A stretch of 64,000 nt of DNA, taken from assembly GCF_019931275.1 (NCBI RefSeq), contig NZ_JAIOTY010000002.1, positions 558,001 to 622,000 of the forward strand, in the 5' to 3' direction. The stretch's first letter is position 1. Each line of letters begins with the position of its first letter. Origin of the DNA: Nitratidesulfovibrio sp. SRB-5. GTDB taxonomy: Bacteria > Desulfobacterota > Desulfovibrionia > Desulfovibrionales > Desulfovibrionaceae. The position numbers were made by a program, and so were the translations under genes. Below, piece by piece: positions 39,084 to 47,685 of the stretch. The notes beneath the pieces were generated by a model. It searched no databases. It worked only from the letters and a program-made list of their open reading frames with translations, and was not told the origin of the DNA.

Positions 39084-41426
39084 ATGGCGCGTGGCATCAG
39101 GGGGCAGGGGAGGCAGGCGTCCGGCCCGTCGTCGACGGCGGATGCCGGGGCGGACCGGGGCGGCAAGGGGCGGAATGCCCCGCGCAGGCGTCATGCCCCG
39201 CTTGCCTGTTCGCCCTGTTCGCCCTGTTCGCCCGAGTCGCCCTGTTCGTCCGAGTCGCCCTGTGTTTCCGATCTTCCTGATTCCCCCGGATATTCTGACG
39301 TGCCCCTTTCCCCCGGCCCGTTCGCTGCCCCCGCCTGCGACCCTCCGGCCTCCCCATCCTTCGGCGTATCGCTGTACGAGCAGCTGTTCCGGTACCATTC
39401 GGCGGTGATGCTGCTGGTGGACGCGGAAACGGGCTGCATCATCGAGGGCAATCCGGCGGCATCCACCTTCTACGGCTACCCGGACGGGGCGTTGTGCGGC
39501 ATGTCCATCAACGACATCGCCAACCTGGAGCCCGAGGAGCAGGCGCGGCGGCTGGCCGAACTGCGCGAGGGGCGGCTGACATGTTTCACCTCGCGCCACC
39601 GCCTGGCGTCTGGCGAGGTGCGCGACGTCGAAGTGCATTCCGTGCCGGTGCGGCTGTTCGAACGCACCCTGCTGTACACCATCATCCACGACATCACCGA
39701 CCGCGTCCGGGCCGAGGAAGCCCTGCGCCGCAGTGAACAGCACCTGGAAATGGTCATGGACGGGGCGGGCATCGGCAGTTTCAGCTGGCATGCGCTCACC
39801 GACGAGGTGGCCTGCGACACCCGCTGGGGCGATGTGCTGGGGCATGGACGGGTGGAATGCGCGCCCATGATGGAATCGTGGCGCAACATGGTGCATCCGG
39901 ACGACCTGCCGGGGCTGGAACGGGCGCGTCGGCGGCATCTTTCCGGGGTCACGCCCCGTTACGAGGCGGAATACCGGGTGCAGGGGGCGGACGGAGCGTG
40001 GCGCTGGATTCAGGAAACGGGCCGGGTGGTGGAGCGCGGCGGCGACGGCCTGCCCCTGCGGGTGGCGGGCATCGTGCGCGACGTGTCCGTCCGGCGGCGC
40101 GCGGAAGAAGACCGGCGGCGGCTGTTCAACCTGTCGCCGGACCTGATGTGCGTGGGCGGCATGGACGGCTACTTCCGTGAACTGAACCCCGCCTGGCAGG
40201 AGGTGCTGGGCTGGTCCAGGGAAGAATTGCTGGACCGTCCGTGGGGTGCGCTGGTGCACCCCGACGACCGCGACGCCACCATGCAGGGCATGGACACGCT
40301 GCGCGAGCGCGGCGTGATCACCAACGTGGAGAACCGCTACCAGTGCCGCGACGGCACGTGGCGCTGGATATCCTGGAATTCCGCCTTCGTGCCCGAGCAG
40401 GGGCTGATCTACGGCGTGGGGCGCGACGTCACGGCGCTGCGGCGCATGGTGGAAGAATTGCGCACCAGCGAGGCGCGCCTGCGGGCCATGGCGGCCACGG
40501 TGCCGGGGGTGGTGCTGCAATGGCGCGAGGTGCCCGGCGACCGGCAGTTCACCTACGTCAGCCCGCGCAGCCGGGAGATACTGGGCGTGCCGCCCGAGTG
40601 GCTGTTGCAGGACTGGCGGGCCCTGCCGGTGCATCCTGCGGACCGCACGGTGTGGGAACTTTCGCTGCGCGATGCCATGGAGCGGCGCGGGGACTGGATG
40701 TTCGAAGGGCGGCTGGTGCTGCCCGGCGGCGAGGTGCGCTGGTGGCGGGGCGAGGCCAGGCCCGTGCATGGCGGGCAATCCGGCGTGGCGGAACTGCCGG
40801 AGGAGTCGGGCATCGTCTACTGCGGCATCATCACCGATACCACGGAGCACCGCGAGGCGCAGGAACGGCTGCGCCAGCTGGCCACCACCGACGGGCTGAC
40901 CGGGCTGGCCAACCGCAGGCGGTTTCTGGAGGCGCTGGAGCACGAGGTGCAGCGCCACCGCCGCTACGGCACCCCCCTGGCGCTGATCTCCATCGACGTG
41001 GACCGCTTCAAGCGGGTCAACGACACCTGGGGCCATGCCGTGGGTGACGAGGTGCTGCGCGCGCTGGCCGCCATCTGCCGGGCAGAGGTGCGCGACGTGG
41101 ACACCGTGGGGCGCATCGGCGGCGAGGAATTCGCCGTGCTGCTGCCGGACACCGCCCCGGAAGAAGCCATGGCCGTGGCGGAACGGCTGCGGGCGGGCGT
41201 GGAGGCGGCGCCCCTGCTGACCACCGCCGGACCGTTGACCGTCACCCTGAGCCTGGGCGTGTCCGCAAGCCCCCCGTGCGACGGGGCCGACACGCTGCTG
41301 CGCGAGGCGGACAGGGCGCTCTACCGGGCCAAGGCGGGCGGTCGCAACCGGGTGGAGCGGGCGTTTGACCTTGCCGGGGCCTGCGCAACGGGCGACGACG
41401 CCGACACCCTGCTCACCATTCCTTGA
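39084..41426 (+). CDS. Diguanylate cyclase with multiple PAS domains
   Basis: Makes c-di-GMP in response to signals read by PAS domains; no membrane segment is seen, so it is probably cytosolic. Of 780 residues, about 1-95 is a low-complexity leader with Cys-Ser-Pro/Glu-Ser repeats. Four PAS units follow (about 97-212, 220-335, 340-455, 460-595), then GGDEF (about 600-760). The active site is GGEEF at 679-683, and RDVD at 670-673 is a proper inhibitory I-site, so the enzyme looks active and feedback-inhibited. GGGAGG precedes the ATG. The 3' end overlaps a convergent gene by 14 bp. Confidence 0.93.
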   Translation: MARGIRGQGRQASGPSSTADAGADRGGKGRNAPRRRHAPLACSPCSPCSPESPCSSESPCVSDLPDSPGYSDVPLSPGPFAAPACDPPASPSFGVSLYEQLFRYHSAVMLLVDAETGCIIEGNPAASTFYGYPDGALCGMSINDIANLEPEEQARRLAELREGRLTCFTSRHRLASGEVRDVEVHSVPVRLFERTLLYTIIHDITDRVRAEEALRRSEQHLEMVMDGAGIGSFSWHALTDEVACDTRWGDVLGHGRVECAPMMESWRNMVHPDDLPGLERARRRHLSGVTPRYEAEYRVQGADGAWRWIQETGRVVERGGDGLPLRVAGIVRDVSVRRRAEEDRRRLFNLSPDLMCVGGMDGYFRELNPAWQEVLGWSREELLDRPWGALVHPDDRDATMQGMDTLRERGVITNVENRYQCRDGTWRWISWNSAFVPEQGLIYGVGRDVTALRRMVEELRTSEARLRAMAATVPGVVLQWREVPGDRQFTYVSPRSREILGVPPEWLLQDWRALPVHPADRTVWELSLRDAMERRGDWMFEGRLVLPGGEVRWWRGEARPVHGGQSGVAELPEESGIVYCGIITDTTEHREAQERLRQLATTDGLTGLANRRRFLEALEHEVQRHRRYGTPLALISIDVDRFKRVNDTWGHAVGDEVLRALAAICRAEVRDVDTVGRIGGEEFAVLLPDTAPEEAMAVAERLRAGVEAAPLLTTAGPLTVTLSLGVSASPPCDGADTLLREADRALYRAKAGGRNRVERAFDLAGACATGDDADTLLTIP

Positions 41427-41772
41427 AGATGAAGAACGTGGCCACCACGATCAGGCAGAACCCCACCAGATAGTTCCATTTCAGCGGCTCTCCCAGGTAG
41501 AGCACCGAGAAGACCAGAAACACGGAGAGCGAAATGATCTCCTGGATGGTCTTCAGTTCCGTTGCGTTGAAATGGCCGTAGCCTGCCCGGTTGGCGGGCA
41601 CCTGAAGGCAGTATTCGAAGAAGGCGATGCCCCAGCTCACCATGATGGCCACCATGAGCGGGCTGGCCTTGAACTTCAGGTGGCCGTACCAGGCGAAGGT
41701 CATGAACACGTTGGAAAGCAGCAGCAGGCCGACGGTGACGACCGGGACGGGCAGGGCAAAGGGGACGGGCAT
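41413..41772 (-). CDS. DUF486/DMT-type small membrane protein
   Basis: A 119-residue membrane protein with four hydrophobic segments and the DUF486 pattern LLLLSNVFMTFAWYGHLKF, SWGIAFFEYCLQVPANRxG and LKTIQEIISLSVF. The family is related to small drug/metabolite transporters, but no function is established. The ATG at 41772 follows GGAGCC; a longer reading to 41829 is less likely. Confidence 0.88.
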   Translation of the reverse strand: MPVPFALPVPVVTVGLLLLSNVFMTFAWYGHLKFKASPLMVAIMVSWGIAFFEYCLQVPANRAGYGHFNATELKTIQEIISLSVFLVFSVLYLGEPLKWNYLVGFCLIVVATFFIFKEW

Positions 41773-42124
41773 GGGAAGGCTCCGGTTTGGGGGGCGCGGC
41801 GGGGCGCAGGCCGCGACGGATGGTGGCAATGCGCGTGGGGCGAACGAGGCGCGACGGGAGCATGCGGGGCCGTGCGCCCGCGTGGCCGCTGCCTTTTCGC
41901 ATGGTGCGCGACGGGTGGCAAGATGCCCGGCACGGGCCGCATTCGCGTGGTCGGGGCGCGCTGCCCGCCGCCTGCGGTGAACGGACGCGGTGGAGCTGCA
42001 ATGATGCGGGGCCGCCGACCGGTGAAGGTCGGCGGCCCCTGTCCGTCGCCACCATGCGCCGCCGCGTTTCGCCGCATGCCGTCAGGCATGGGGAGTAGGC
42101 GGCGCAACCGGATGAAGCCGGGCG
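41773..42124. other. Intergenic region with the terminator of the downstream leftward gene
   Basis: No gene is seen. It holds the terminator hairpin at 42008-42039 and, nearer 41780-41950, presumably the DUF486 promoter, for which no boxes were recognised. Confidence 0.55.
42008..42039 (-). terminator. Hairpin terminator after the Arg/Asp-repeat gene
   Basis: GGGGCCGCCGACC / GGTCGGCGGCCCC is a perfect 13-bp stem with a six-base loop, 85 bp past the stop of the gene at 42125-42544. There is little U-tract. Confidence 0.65.
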
Positions 42125-42544
42125 CTATTGGGCGGGAGCGGGAGGAACGGGACGACCGTTGCCGCGATCGTCCTTGCGGTCCTCGCGCCAGTCGCGCCGG
42201 TCATCGCGGCGTTCCCTGCGGTCATCCCTGCGATCGTCCTTGCGGTCCATGTGCTGGTCGCGTCGGCCATCGCGGCGTTCCATGTTCTGGTCGTGGCGCT
42301 CGCGGCGGTCGTCACGCCGGTCGTCGCGCCGGTCGTCACGATGATCCCTGCGTTCCATGCCGTCCTGCCGACGATCCTGCCGATGCTCCGGTTGATGCTC
42401 CTTCCGGTCGTCCCTGCGTTCCTTGCGCAGGTCGGGGCGGAGGTTGGCGGGCGCGGCGTCGTCAGCCAGCGCGGGCAGCGCGGGCAGGGCAACGGCGGCG
42501 GCAAGGGCAAGCGAGGCAAGCAGGGAGGTCGTTTTTTGCAACAT
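42125..42544 (-). CDS. Exported Arg/Asp-rich repeat protein, function unknown
   Basis: A 139-residue protein with a clean signal peptide (MLQKTTSLLASLALAAAVA, cleavage near ALAD). The mature part is almost entirely charged repeats of the RRDDRRDDR / DRRERRDDR type with interspersed His and Met, ending GRPVPPAPAQ. AAGGAG at good spacing before the ATG and a terminator downstream make it a real gene. No Cys is present. Such a polyampholyte would be disordered or a long charged helix in the periplasm. Metal, polyanion or envelope binding are possible but not shown. Confidence 0.82.
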   Translation of the reverse strand: MLQKTTSLLASLALAAAVALPALPALADDAAPANLRPDLRKERRDDRKEHQPEHRQDRRQDGMERRDHRDDRRDDRRDDRRERHDQNMERRDGRRDQHMDRKDDRRDDRRERRDDRRDWREDRKDDRGNGRPVPPAPAQ

Positions 42545-43062
42545 GTCGGTTCTCCTTCATGGAAACCGTGGGTTGGCCCGCGTGCGCGGGGCCGGGGTCG
42601 GTGAACTGGCGCCCCGCGTGCCTGCGGCAACGGCCAGGGGCATGTCGGGGGCATCCGCGCCGGGCACACCGGCACGTCGAGGCGCATATCGCGCCGAACC
42701 CGCGCGAAGTCAACGGCGGCGGGGCACAAGTTACACTTCGTAACATGTCGTAGCGGGGCGGCAATGGAATGGGGCTGGCGTGCCCGTCGCGCCATGGAAA
42801 TTCATGGATCGTGGCGGGCTGTTGCGCGCGGCGGCATTGGTCGCCGTATTGCGGGCAAGAGCGGCATGCTAGCGGGGGTGGGGCAGCGCATGCCGGAAGG
42901 CGTGGGGGAGGTGGCGTCAGGCGTGCCGGGTGTGAAGATCGTGCCGGTCGGAACAGGTCGGAACAGGTCGGAATCGATCGAAATTGACCGGACCTGGTCG
43001 AAACGGGGCGAGATCGGGCTGACTGGTGCGGCTGATGCGGCTGGCGTGACGGTCGGAGCGGC
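42545..43062. other. Intergenic region; one short inverted repeat and 10-bp direct repeats
   Basis: No gene is seen. GTTAC-N5-GTAAC at 42730-42744, about 190 bp upstream of the Arg/Asp-repeat gene, could be an operator. At about 42948-42972 there are two to three copies of CGGAACAGGT just after the flagellin-like gene, of the kind seen elsewhere in the window. Confidence 0.5.
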
Positions 43063-43890
43063 TCAGGCCTCTTCGTCGGTGATGGTGCCGGTTTCGCGCA
43101 GCAGCAGGTCCAGCACCAGTTCTTCCAGCGATCGGTTCTCGTTGGCCTTGGCGCGGGTCTGGGCGGCGGTGTCCATGATGTCCGCCTGCGAGGCCAGCGA
43201 GGACGCCTGGCTGTCCAGCAGGGTGGAGCGCGCCGCGTAGTTGGTGGCCGCGGCGCCAACGGTGGTGATGTAGCCGGAGAGGGTGGTGACCATGGCGGCG
43301 GCCTTGGCCACGGTATTGATCTGGGTGCTGGTGAAGGCGTTCTTGTAGGAGGAGAAGTCGGTGAGGGCCAGATCGAAGCTGCTGGTCCCGGACTGGATTT
43401 CCAGGCTGCCGGAACTGCCGGACACGGTGACCCGGTCGTCGGAGGCCCATACGGAACCGTCCAGCAGGGCTATGCCGTTGTACGAGGTGGAGGCCACGGT
43501 CTGGGTGATCTGCGAGGCCAGCGAATTGTACTCCGCCTGCACCGATGCATAGGTCATGGTGCCGGTGGCCACGCCGTTGGCCAGGTCCTTCATGCGGGTG
43601 AGCGCGGTCTTCAGCGAGGTGACCCCCGTGTTGGCCAGATCCATGATGGACTTGGCCTCGGACACGTTGTTCGAAGCCTGGCGCAGCATGGACGCATCGG
43701 CCCGCAGTCTGCCGGTAAGCGCGGCGGCGGTGGGGTCCGTGACCTTGCGCGACTGGCTTTCGGTCAGCAGCATGTCGCGCAGCGACTTGCCGACGGACCC
43801 GCCCATGAACAGCGAATTGGTCAGCATGTCCTGCTGCAACAGTTGCAGCGAATATTCCACCAGCATGGTGTTCAGCGACTTGTCGGTCAC
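43063..43890 (-). CDS. Flagellin-like protein
   Basis: A 275-residue protein with the helical flagellin N-domain: ASNNVSEAKSIMDLANTGVTSL, LTRMKDLANGVATG and YNSLASQITQTVASTSYNGIALLDG. A C-terminal helix region resembles flagellin D0 (ARSTLLDSQASSLASQADIMDT). The N-terminus lacks the usual MALxINTNxxS start. The GTG at 43890 follows GGGGAG and is preferred; an ATG at 43926 is the alternative. No other flagellar genes are nearby. It could be a minor filament component, a hook-associated protein or a secreted relative. Confidence 0.82.
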   Translation of the reverse strand: MTDKSLNTMLVEYSLQLLQQDMLTNSLFMGGSVGKSLRDMLLTESQSRKVTDPTAAALTGRLRADASMLRQASNNVSEAKSIMDLANTGVTSLKTALTRMKDLANGVATGTMTYASVQAEYNSLASQITQTVASTSYNGIALLDGSVWASDDRVTVSGSSGSLEIQSGTSSFDLALTDFSSYKNAFTSTQINTVAKAAAMVTTLSGYITTVGAAATNYAARSTLLDSQASSLASQADIMDTAAQTRAKANENRSLEELVLDLLLRETGTITDEEA

Positions 43891-44227
43891 GCGCGCTCCC
43901 CGGCGGATGAACACACCACGCCTCATGGAGCGTATCGGCCATTTTTTCGCAAGCTTTAGGGATGCCGGCTCACTGGTTGCCGTTTCGTGCGGGGGCGCAC
44001 TTTCGTGCGGGCGGGGGGGAGCGGGCCGGGGCGGGCAGGGTGGCAGGCAGGACGGGCCGCTTTTTTTCCGCCTAGGGCCGCAAGGGCTGGGGGGCACGTC
44101 GGGGCCATTGGGGGCGAACGGAGGTGACCTTGCCGGTTGAACCCGGCACCCCGTTTTGCTACATGCTGGGGGCATTGACGACGTGTGCCGTACGGCCACG
44201 CCGTTCCCACGAAAAACAGCCACGAAG
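43891..44227. other. Intergenic region upstream of flagellin-like gene and nrdD riboswitch
   Basis: No gene is seen. On the minus strand it should carry the flagellin-like gene promoter, but no sigma-28 or sigma-54 match was found by eye. A hairpin GCCGG...CCGGC at about 44131-44146 precedes CCCGTTTTGC. The nrdD promoter is expected between 44130 and 44228. Confidence 0.45.
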
Positions 44228-44435
44228 ATTTCCAAGGATCTCCGGCAAAGGGAATCCGGTGCGACACCGGAGCGGTCCCGCCGCTGTGATCCCCGCGCGC
44301 AACCGCGCGCAACGTCCGCCCCGGCCCGGGAACGAAGCTTGCGCTTCGCCCCGCCGCCGCAGCGCCACTGGCACCGGGTTCCGCCCGCGCCGGGAAGGCG
44401 GGCCGGACGGGGGAAAGCCAGAAAACCTGGCCGGA
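44228..44435 (+). promoter_or_regulatory. Cobalamin riboswitch upstream of nrdD
   Basis: Conserved aptamer blocks appear in order: GGGAATCCGGTGCGACACC followed by GGAGCGGTCCCGCCGCTGTGA, GCCACTGG at 44364, and the B12 box AAAGCCAGAAAACCTGGCC ending about 44432. B12 riboswitches before B12-independent ribonucleotide reductases are known: they shut the isozyme off when B12 allows the class II (NrdJ) enzyme to work. The extents are approximate. Confidence 0.94.
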
Positions 44436-44508
44436 GCGCTTCTTGCCGCCACGGGCACGCGGATGCCCGCATCGGACTCAAGAAGATTCACGGAACACGC
44501 AGCGCGCC

Positions 44509-44532
44509 GGGGGACGTTACCGACGTCCCCCC
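44509..44532 (+). terminator. Hairpin between B12 riboswitch and nrdD (candidate expression platform)
   Basis: GGGGGACGT-TACCG-ACGTCCCCC is a 9-bp stem about 75 bp after the B12 box and 87 bp before the nrdD ATG. It lacks a U-tract and may be a regulated transcriptional or folding switch. Confidence 0.45.
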
Positions 44533-44618
44533 GCGACGCGCCCTACCACGGGCGGCCCGCCGCCGTGCGCCTTTGGCGTGCGGAATTCCGTCGGCCCGCC
44601 GTCCGGGAGCCATTGCCC

Positions 44619-46733
44619 ATGCCCCAACATATTCGCAAGCGCGACGGCCGCGTGGAAACCTGGTCCGTGGACCGGGTGGGTCACGCCATCAACAAGGCCC
44701 TGAAAGCCAGCGGCATCAAGGATCCCCTGCTGGGCAAGCGTCTGGCGCAGCGGGTGGAAGCCAAGCTCGACGGCGTGGACATGCCCGAGCAGGAGCAGGT
44801 GCAGGACCTTGTCCAGCGCGTGCTGATGGAAGCCCGCCTGTACGCCGTGGCCGAACGGTACATCATCTACCGTGAAAAGCGCCGCGAAATGCGCAGCCAG
44901 AACGAGGCCTACCTCGACGTGGCCCGGATGATCGAAAGCTATCTCGACAGGTCCGACTGGCGCGTCAACGAAAACTCCAACATGGGGCATTCGTTCCAGG
45001 GGCTCATCCTGCACATGGCGGGGTCTGTCCAGGCGCGCTACGTGCTGGAAAAGTATCCCGAGGAAATCCGCCTGGCCCACACCCACGGCTATTTCCACAT
45101 CCACGACCTGTCCTTCGGCCTGGCCGGGTACTGCGCGGGCTGGAGCCTGCGCGACCTTCTGCTGGAAGGCTTCAACCTGAAGGGCCGCTGCTGCGCGTCC
45201 CCGGCGCGCCACTTCGACGCGGCCTGCGGGCAGATCGTCAACTTTCTGGGTACGCTGCAAAACGAATGGGCGGGCGCGCAGGCGTTCAACAACATCGACA
45301 CCTATCTTGCCCCGTTCATCCGCCACGACAAGCTGACCTACGACGAGGTCAAGCAGGGCGTGCAGAAGCTGGTGTACAACCTGAACACCACCTCGCGCTG
45401 GGGCGGGCAGAGCCCGTTCACCAACTTTACCCTGGACATGGCCCCGCCCAGGCACATCGCCAATGAACCGGTAATCATCGGCGGCGAGTTTCAGGATTCC
45501 ACCTACGGCGACTACGCCGCAGAGATGGACATGTTCAACCGGGCGTTCATAGAGGTGATGCTGGAAGGCGACGCCGACGGGCGCATCTTCTCCTTCCCCA
45601 TCCCCACCTACAACGTCACCCCCGACTTTCCGTGGGATACAGACACCGGCAAGCTGCTGCTGCGCATGACGGCCAAGTACGGCGCGCCCTATTTCCAGAA
45701 CTTCATCAATTCGGACCTCAACCCCGAAGACGTGCGATCCATGTGCTGCCGCCTGCAGATGGACCTGCGCGAAATCCGCAAGCGCACCGGCGGCCTGTTC
45801 GGCTCGGGCGACCTTACCGGCTCCATCGGCGTGGTCACCCTGAACCTGCCCAAGTTCGCGTACCTGGCCCAGGGCGAGGAAGACTTCCTCGACATGATCA
45901 CCGAGTACGCGGAAATGGCCCGCGACGCCTTGGAATACAAGCGCAAGCTGTGCACCCAGATGCTGGACGCGGGCATGTTCCCGTTCTCGCGCCGCTACCT
46001 CAAGAACGGCTACGCGGGCCACTTCTCCACCATCGGGCTCATCGGCGGGCACGAGGCCTGCCTGAACCTTTTGGGCAAGGGCATCGAGACGGAAGCCGGG
46101 CTGCGCCTGATGAAGCGCGTGCTGCACCACCTGCGCGAACTGACCGTGCGTTTTCAGGAAGAAACCGGGCACATGTACAACCTTGAAGCCACGCCCGGCG
46201 AAGGCACCTGCTACCGCCTTGCGCGCATCGACCGCGCCCTGTACGAAGACATTGCGACTTCGGGCGGCGACACGCCGTACTACACCAACTCCACCCTGCT
46301 GCCCGTGGGCTTCACCGAAGACGTGTTCGCCGCGCTGGAGCACCAGAACGAGTTGCAGACCCTGTACAACGGCGGCACGGTGTTCCACTCCTTCCTTGGC
46401 GAGGCCGCGCCCGACGAGGCCTCGGTAAAGAACTACCTGCTGAAGGCCATGCAGAAGACGCGCATTCCGTACATCTCGGTCACGCCCACCTTCTCGGTGT
46501 GCCAGAGCCACGGTTACCTGCGCGGCGAGCACATGAACTGCCCGGAATGCGGCGAAGAGGCGGAAGTGTACACCCGCGTGGTGGGCTACTACCGCCCGGT
46601 CAGCCGCTGGAACCTTGGCAAGCAGCAGGAATACAGGGAACGCGTGGAATACGGCATGGGTTCGTTCTGCGATTGCGGTGCGCCCGCGACAGAGGTGGAC
46701 CTGAAGCTGCCGGAGCCTGCCGTAGCCGACTAG
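44619..46733 (+). CDS. nrdD: Anaerobic (class III) ribonucleoside-triphosphate reductase NrdD
   Basis: Glycyl-radical enzyme that makes deoxynucleotides without oxygen or B12. The 704-residue protein has an N-terminal ATP-cone (IRKRDGRVETWSVDRVGHAINKAL), the finger-loop and catalytic barrel, the glycyl-radical region TRVVGYYRPV (Gly at about 656), and four zinc-ligand cysteines in CPEC and CDCG. GGGAG lies before the ATG at 44619; the open frame upstream is the riboswitch leader. No activase gene nrdG follows, so the activase must be encoded elsewhere. Confidence 0.95.
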   Translation: MPQHIRKRDGRVETWSVDRVGHAINKALKASGIKDPLLGKRLAQRVEAKLDGVDMPEQEQVQDLVQRVLMEARLYAVAERYIIYREKRREMRSQNEAYLDVARMIESYLDRSDWRVNENSNMGHSFQGLILHMAGSVQARYVLEKYPEEIRLAHTHGYFHIHDLSFGLAGYCAGWSLRDLLLEGFNLKGRCCASPARHFDAACGQIVNFLGTLQNEWAGAQAFNNIDTYLAPFIRHDKLTYDEVKQGVQKLVYNLNTTSRWGGQSPFTNFTLDMAPPRHIANEPVIIGGEFQDSTYGDYAAEMDMFNRAFIEVMLEGDADGRIFSFPIPTYNVTPDFPWDTDTGKLLLRMTAKYGAPYFQNFINSDLNPEDVRSMCCRLQMDLREIRKRTGGLFGSGDLTGSIGVVTLNLPKFAYLAQGEEDFLDMITEYAEMARDALEYKRKLCTQMLDAGMFPFSRRYLKNGYAGHFSTIGLIGGHEACLNLLGKGIETEAGLRLMKRVLHHLRELTVRFQEETGHMYNLEATPGEGTCYRLARIDRALYEDIATSGGDTPYYTNSTLLPVGFTEDVFAALEHQNELQTLYNGGTVFHSFLGEAAPDEASVKNYLLKAMQKTRIPYISVTPTFSVCQSHGYLRGEHMNCPECGEEAEVYTRVVGYYRPVSRWNLGKQQEYRERVEYGMGSFCDCGAPATEVDLKLPEPAVAD

Positions 46734-46881
46734 CATGAAATGACCGGCGCCGCGCGGTGTTCCCTTAGTGCGGGAGCCGCGCGGCGTCCTGCCCGATACT
46801 ATCCGGTCATGTCCTGATCCGAACCCTGCCCCGAACCATGGACCCGAACCCGGAACCGCCCACGGTTCCACCCGTGACCCC

Positions 46882-47223
46882 GTGATCCTGAACGCCACCC
46901 AGCTCGAAGCCATCCGCCAGCGCAACGACGAGGAACTGCGCCGGGGCGCGCACGCCACGCCGGGCTACCCGGCGCACACCGTGCGCGACCTGTTGCAGAC
47001 CGTGGAGGCGCTGAAGAAGGAAAAGAAGAAGTGGCAGCGCCTAGCCCAGGAACGCGGTCAGGCCCTGGATTCGGTGCGTGAGGTGCTGGACGCGGTGCGT
47101 CCCGCCGATGGACGCAACGGCAACGGGCATGGCGGGCCGGGAACCCGTGATCGCGATGCCGAACCCGACACCCGGCAGCCCCTGGTGGGTCCGGATGGCG
47201 GGGATGCCCCCCTGCGGGAGTAA
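46882..47223 (+). CDS. Hypothetical protein with a coiled-coil stretch
   Basis: Not recognised. The GTG at 46882 gives 113 residues: an N-terminal helix-forming part (LNATQLEAIRQRNDEELRRG), a predicted coiled coil (VRDLLQTVEALKKEKKKWQRL and on to VREVLDAVR), and a polar Gly/Asp/Arg-rich tail. Amino-acid composition and third-position GC look like a real gene. No good ribosome-binding site is visible and the start is uncertain (a GTG at 46768 is also in frame). A terminator follows at 47294. Confidence 0.5.
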   Translation: MILNATQLEAIRQRNDEELRRGAHATPGYPAHTVRDLLQTVEALKKEKKKWQRLAQERGQALDSVREVLDAVRPADGRNGNGHGGPGTRDRDAEPDTRQPLVGPDGGDAPLRE

Positions 47224-47293
47224 TCCCGCGGACCAGCAGCGCGCGTTGTCGTCACCCCCATGTCGCCATCGGGCGCCCATGGGATGAAGAGCC

Positions 47294-47328
47294 GACCGCC
47301 CGGCATGCCCAGCGCGTGCCGGGCGGTC
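47294..47328 (+). terminator. Rho-independent terminator downstream of the hypothetical gene
   Basis: GACCGCCCGGCA / TGCCGGGCGGTC is a 12-bp stem with an 11-base loop followed by TTGCGT. It supports rightward transcription from nrdD or the following small gene. Confidence 0.75.
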
Positions 47329-47685
47329 TTGCGTCCGGCGACGGGTAGGCGGCGGCGTGCCCCCGCAATGTGCGGTTGCACGCATGGGCAGGGACTGCCA
47401 GCTTCTGCCGGGCACAGAACGCCCACGCCGTACACGCCGTCCGGGCACCCCGGGCAGTTCGATGGTCCGGTCCGGCCCAGTCGGGCCCAGGCGGGCCAGG
47501 CAGCTACTGTCAGGGCGTTGGAACGGTGCGTGGCTGCGCGTGGGGAAGGCAATCGGGGGCACGGCCCGGAAATGCAAACGGCCGCCGTGGGCGGCCGACA
47601 GGCATCTGGGGGCAGTAAATGCGCCATGGGGCACAGGGCATGCGGGTGCGGCAGGAGCCGCCCCGGCAGGCTGTTTAGCGGCGGG
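47329..47685. other. Intergenic region between convergent units
   Basis: No gene is seen. On the minus strand the hairpin CGGCCGCC / GGCGGCCG at 47579-47597, followed by TTTGCATTT, is a plausible terminator for the leftward membrane-protein gene ending at 47686. Confidence 0.55.
47579..47597 (-). terminator. Terminator of the L,D-transpeptidase unit
   Basis: On the minus strand an 8-bp GC-rich stem with a 3-base loop is followed by TTTGCATTT, about 90 bp past the stop of the 47686-48576 gene. Confidence 0.7.

Noticed and set aside
42128-42604. Rightward 158-codon frame encoding a very hydrophobic Val/Ala/Pro-rich product
   Set aside because: It is the antisense of the Arg/Asp repeat gene. 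Charged codons read backwards give hydrophobic ones. The leftward frame has the signal peptide and ribosome-binding site.
44517-46958. 813-codon leftward frame under nrdD
   Set aside because: Antisense shadow; the rightward frame is an unambiguous NrdD.
47041-47634. Leftward 197-codon frame between nrdD and the L,D-transpeptidase unit
   Set aside because: Low-complexity Arg/Pro-rich product running antisense through a terminator hairpin; no start signal.
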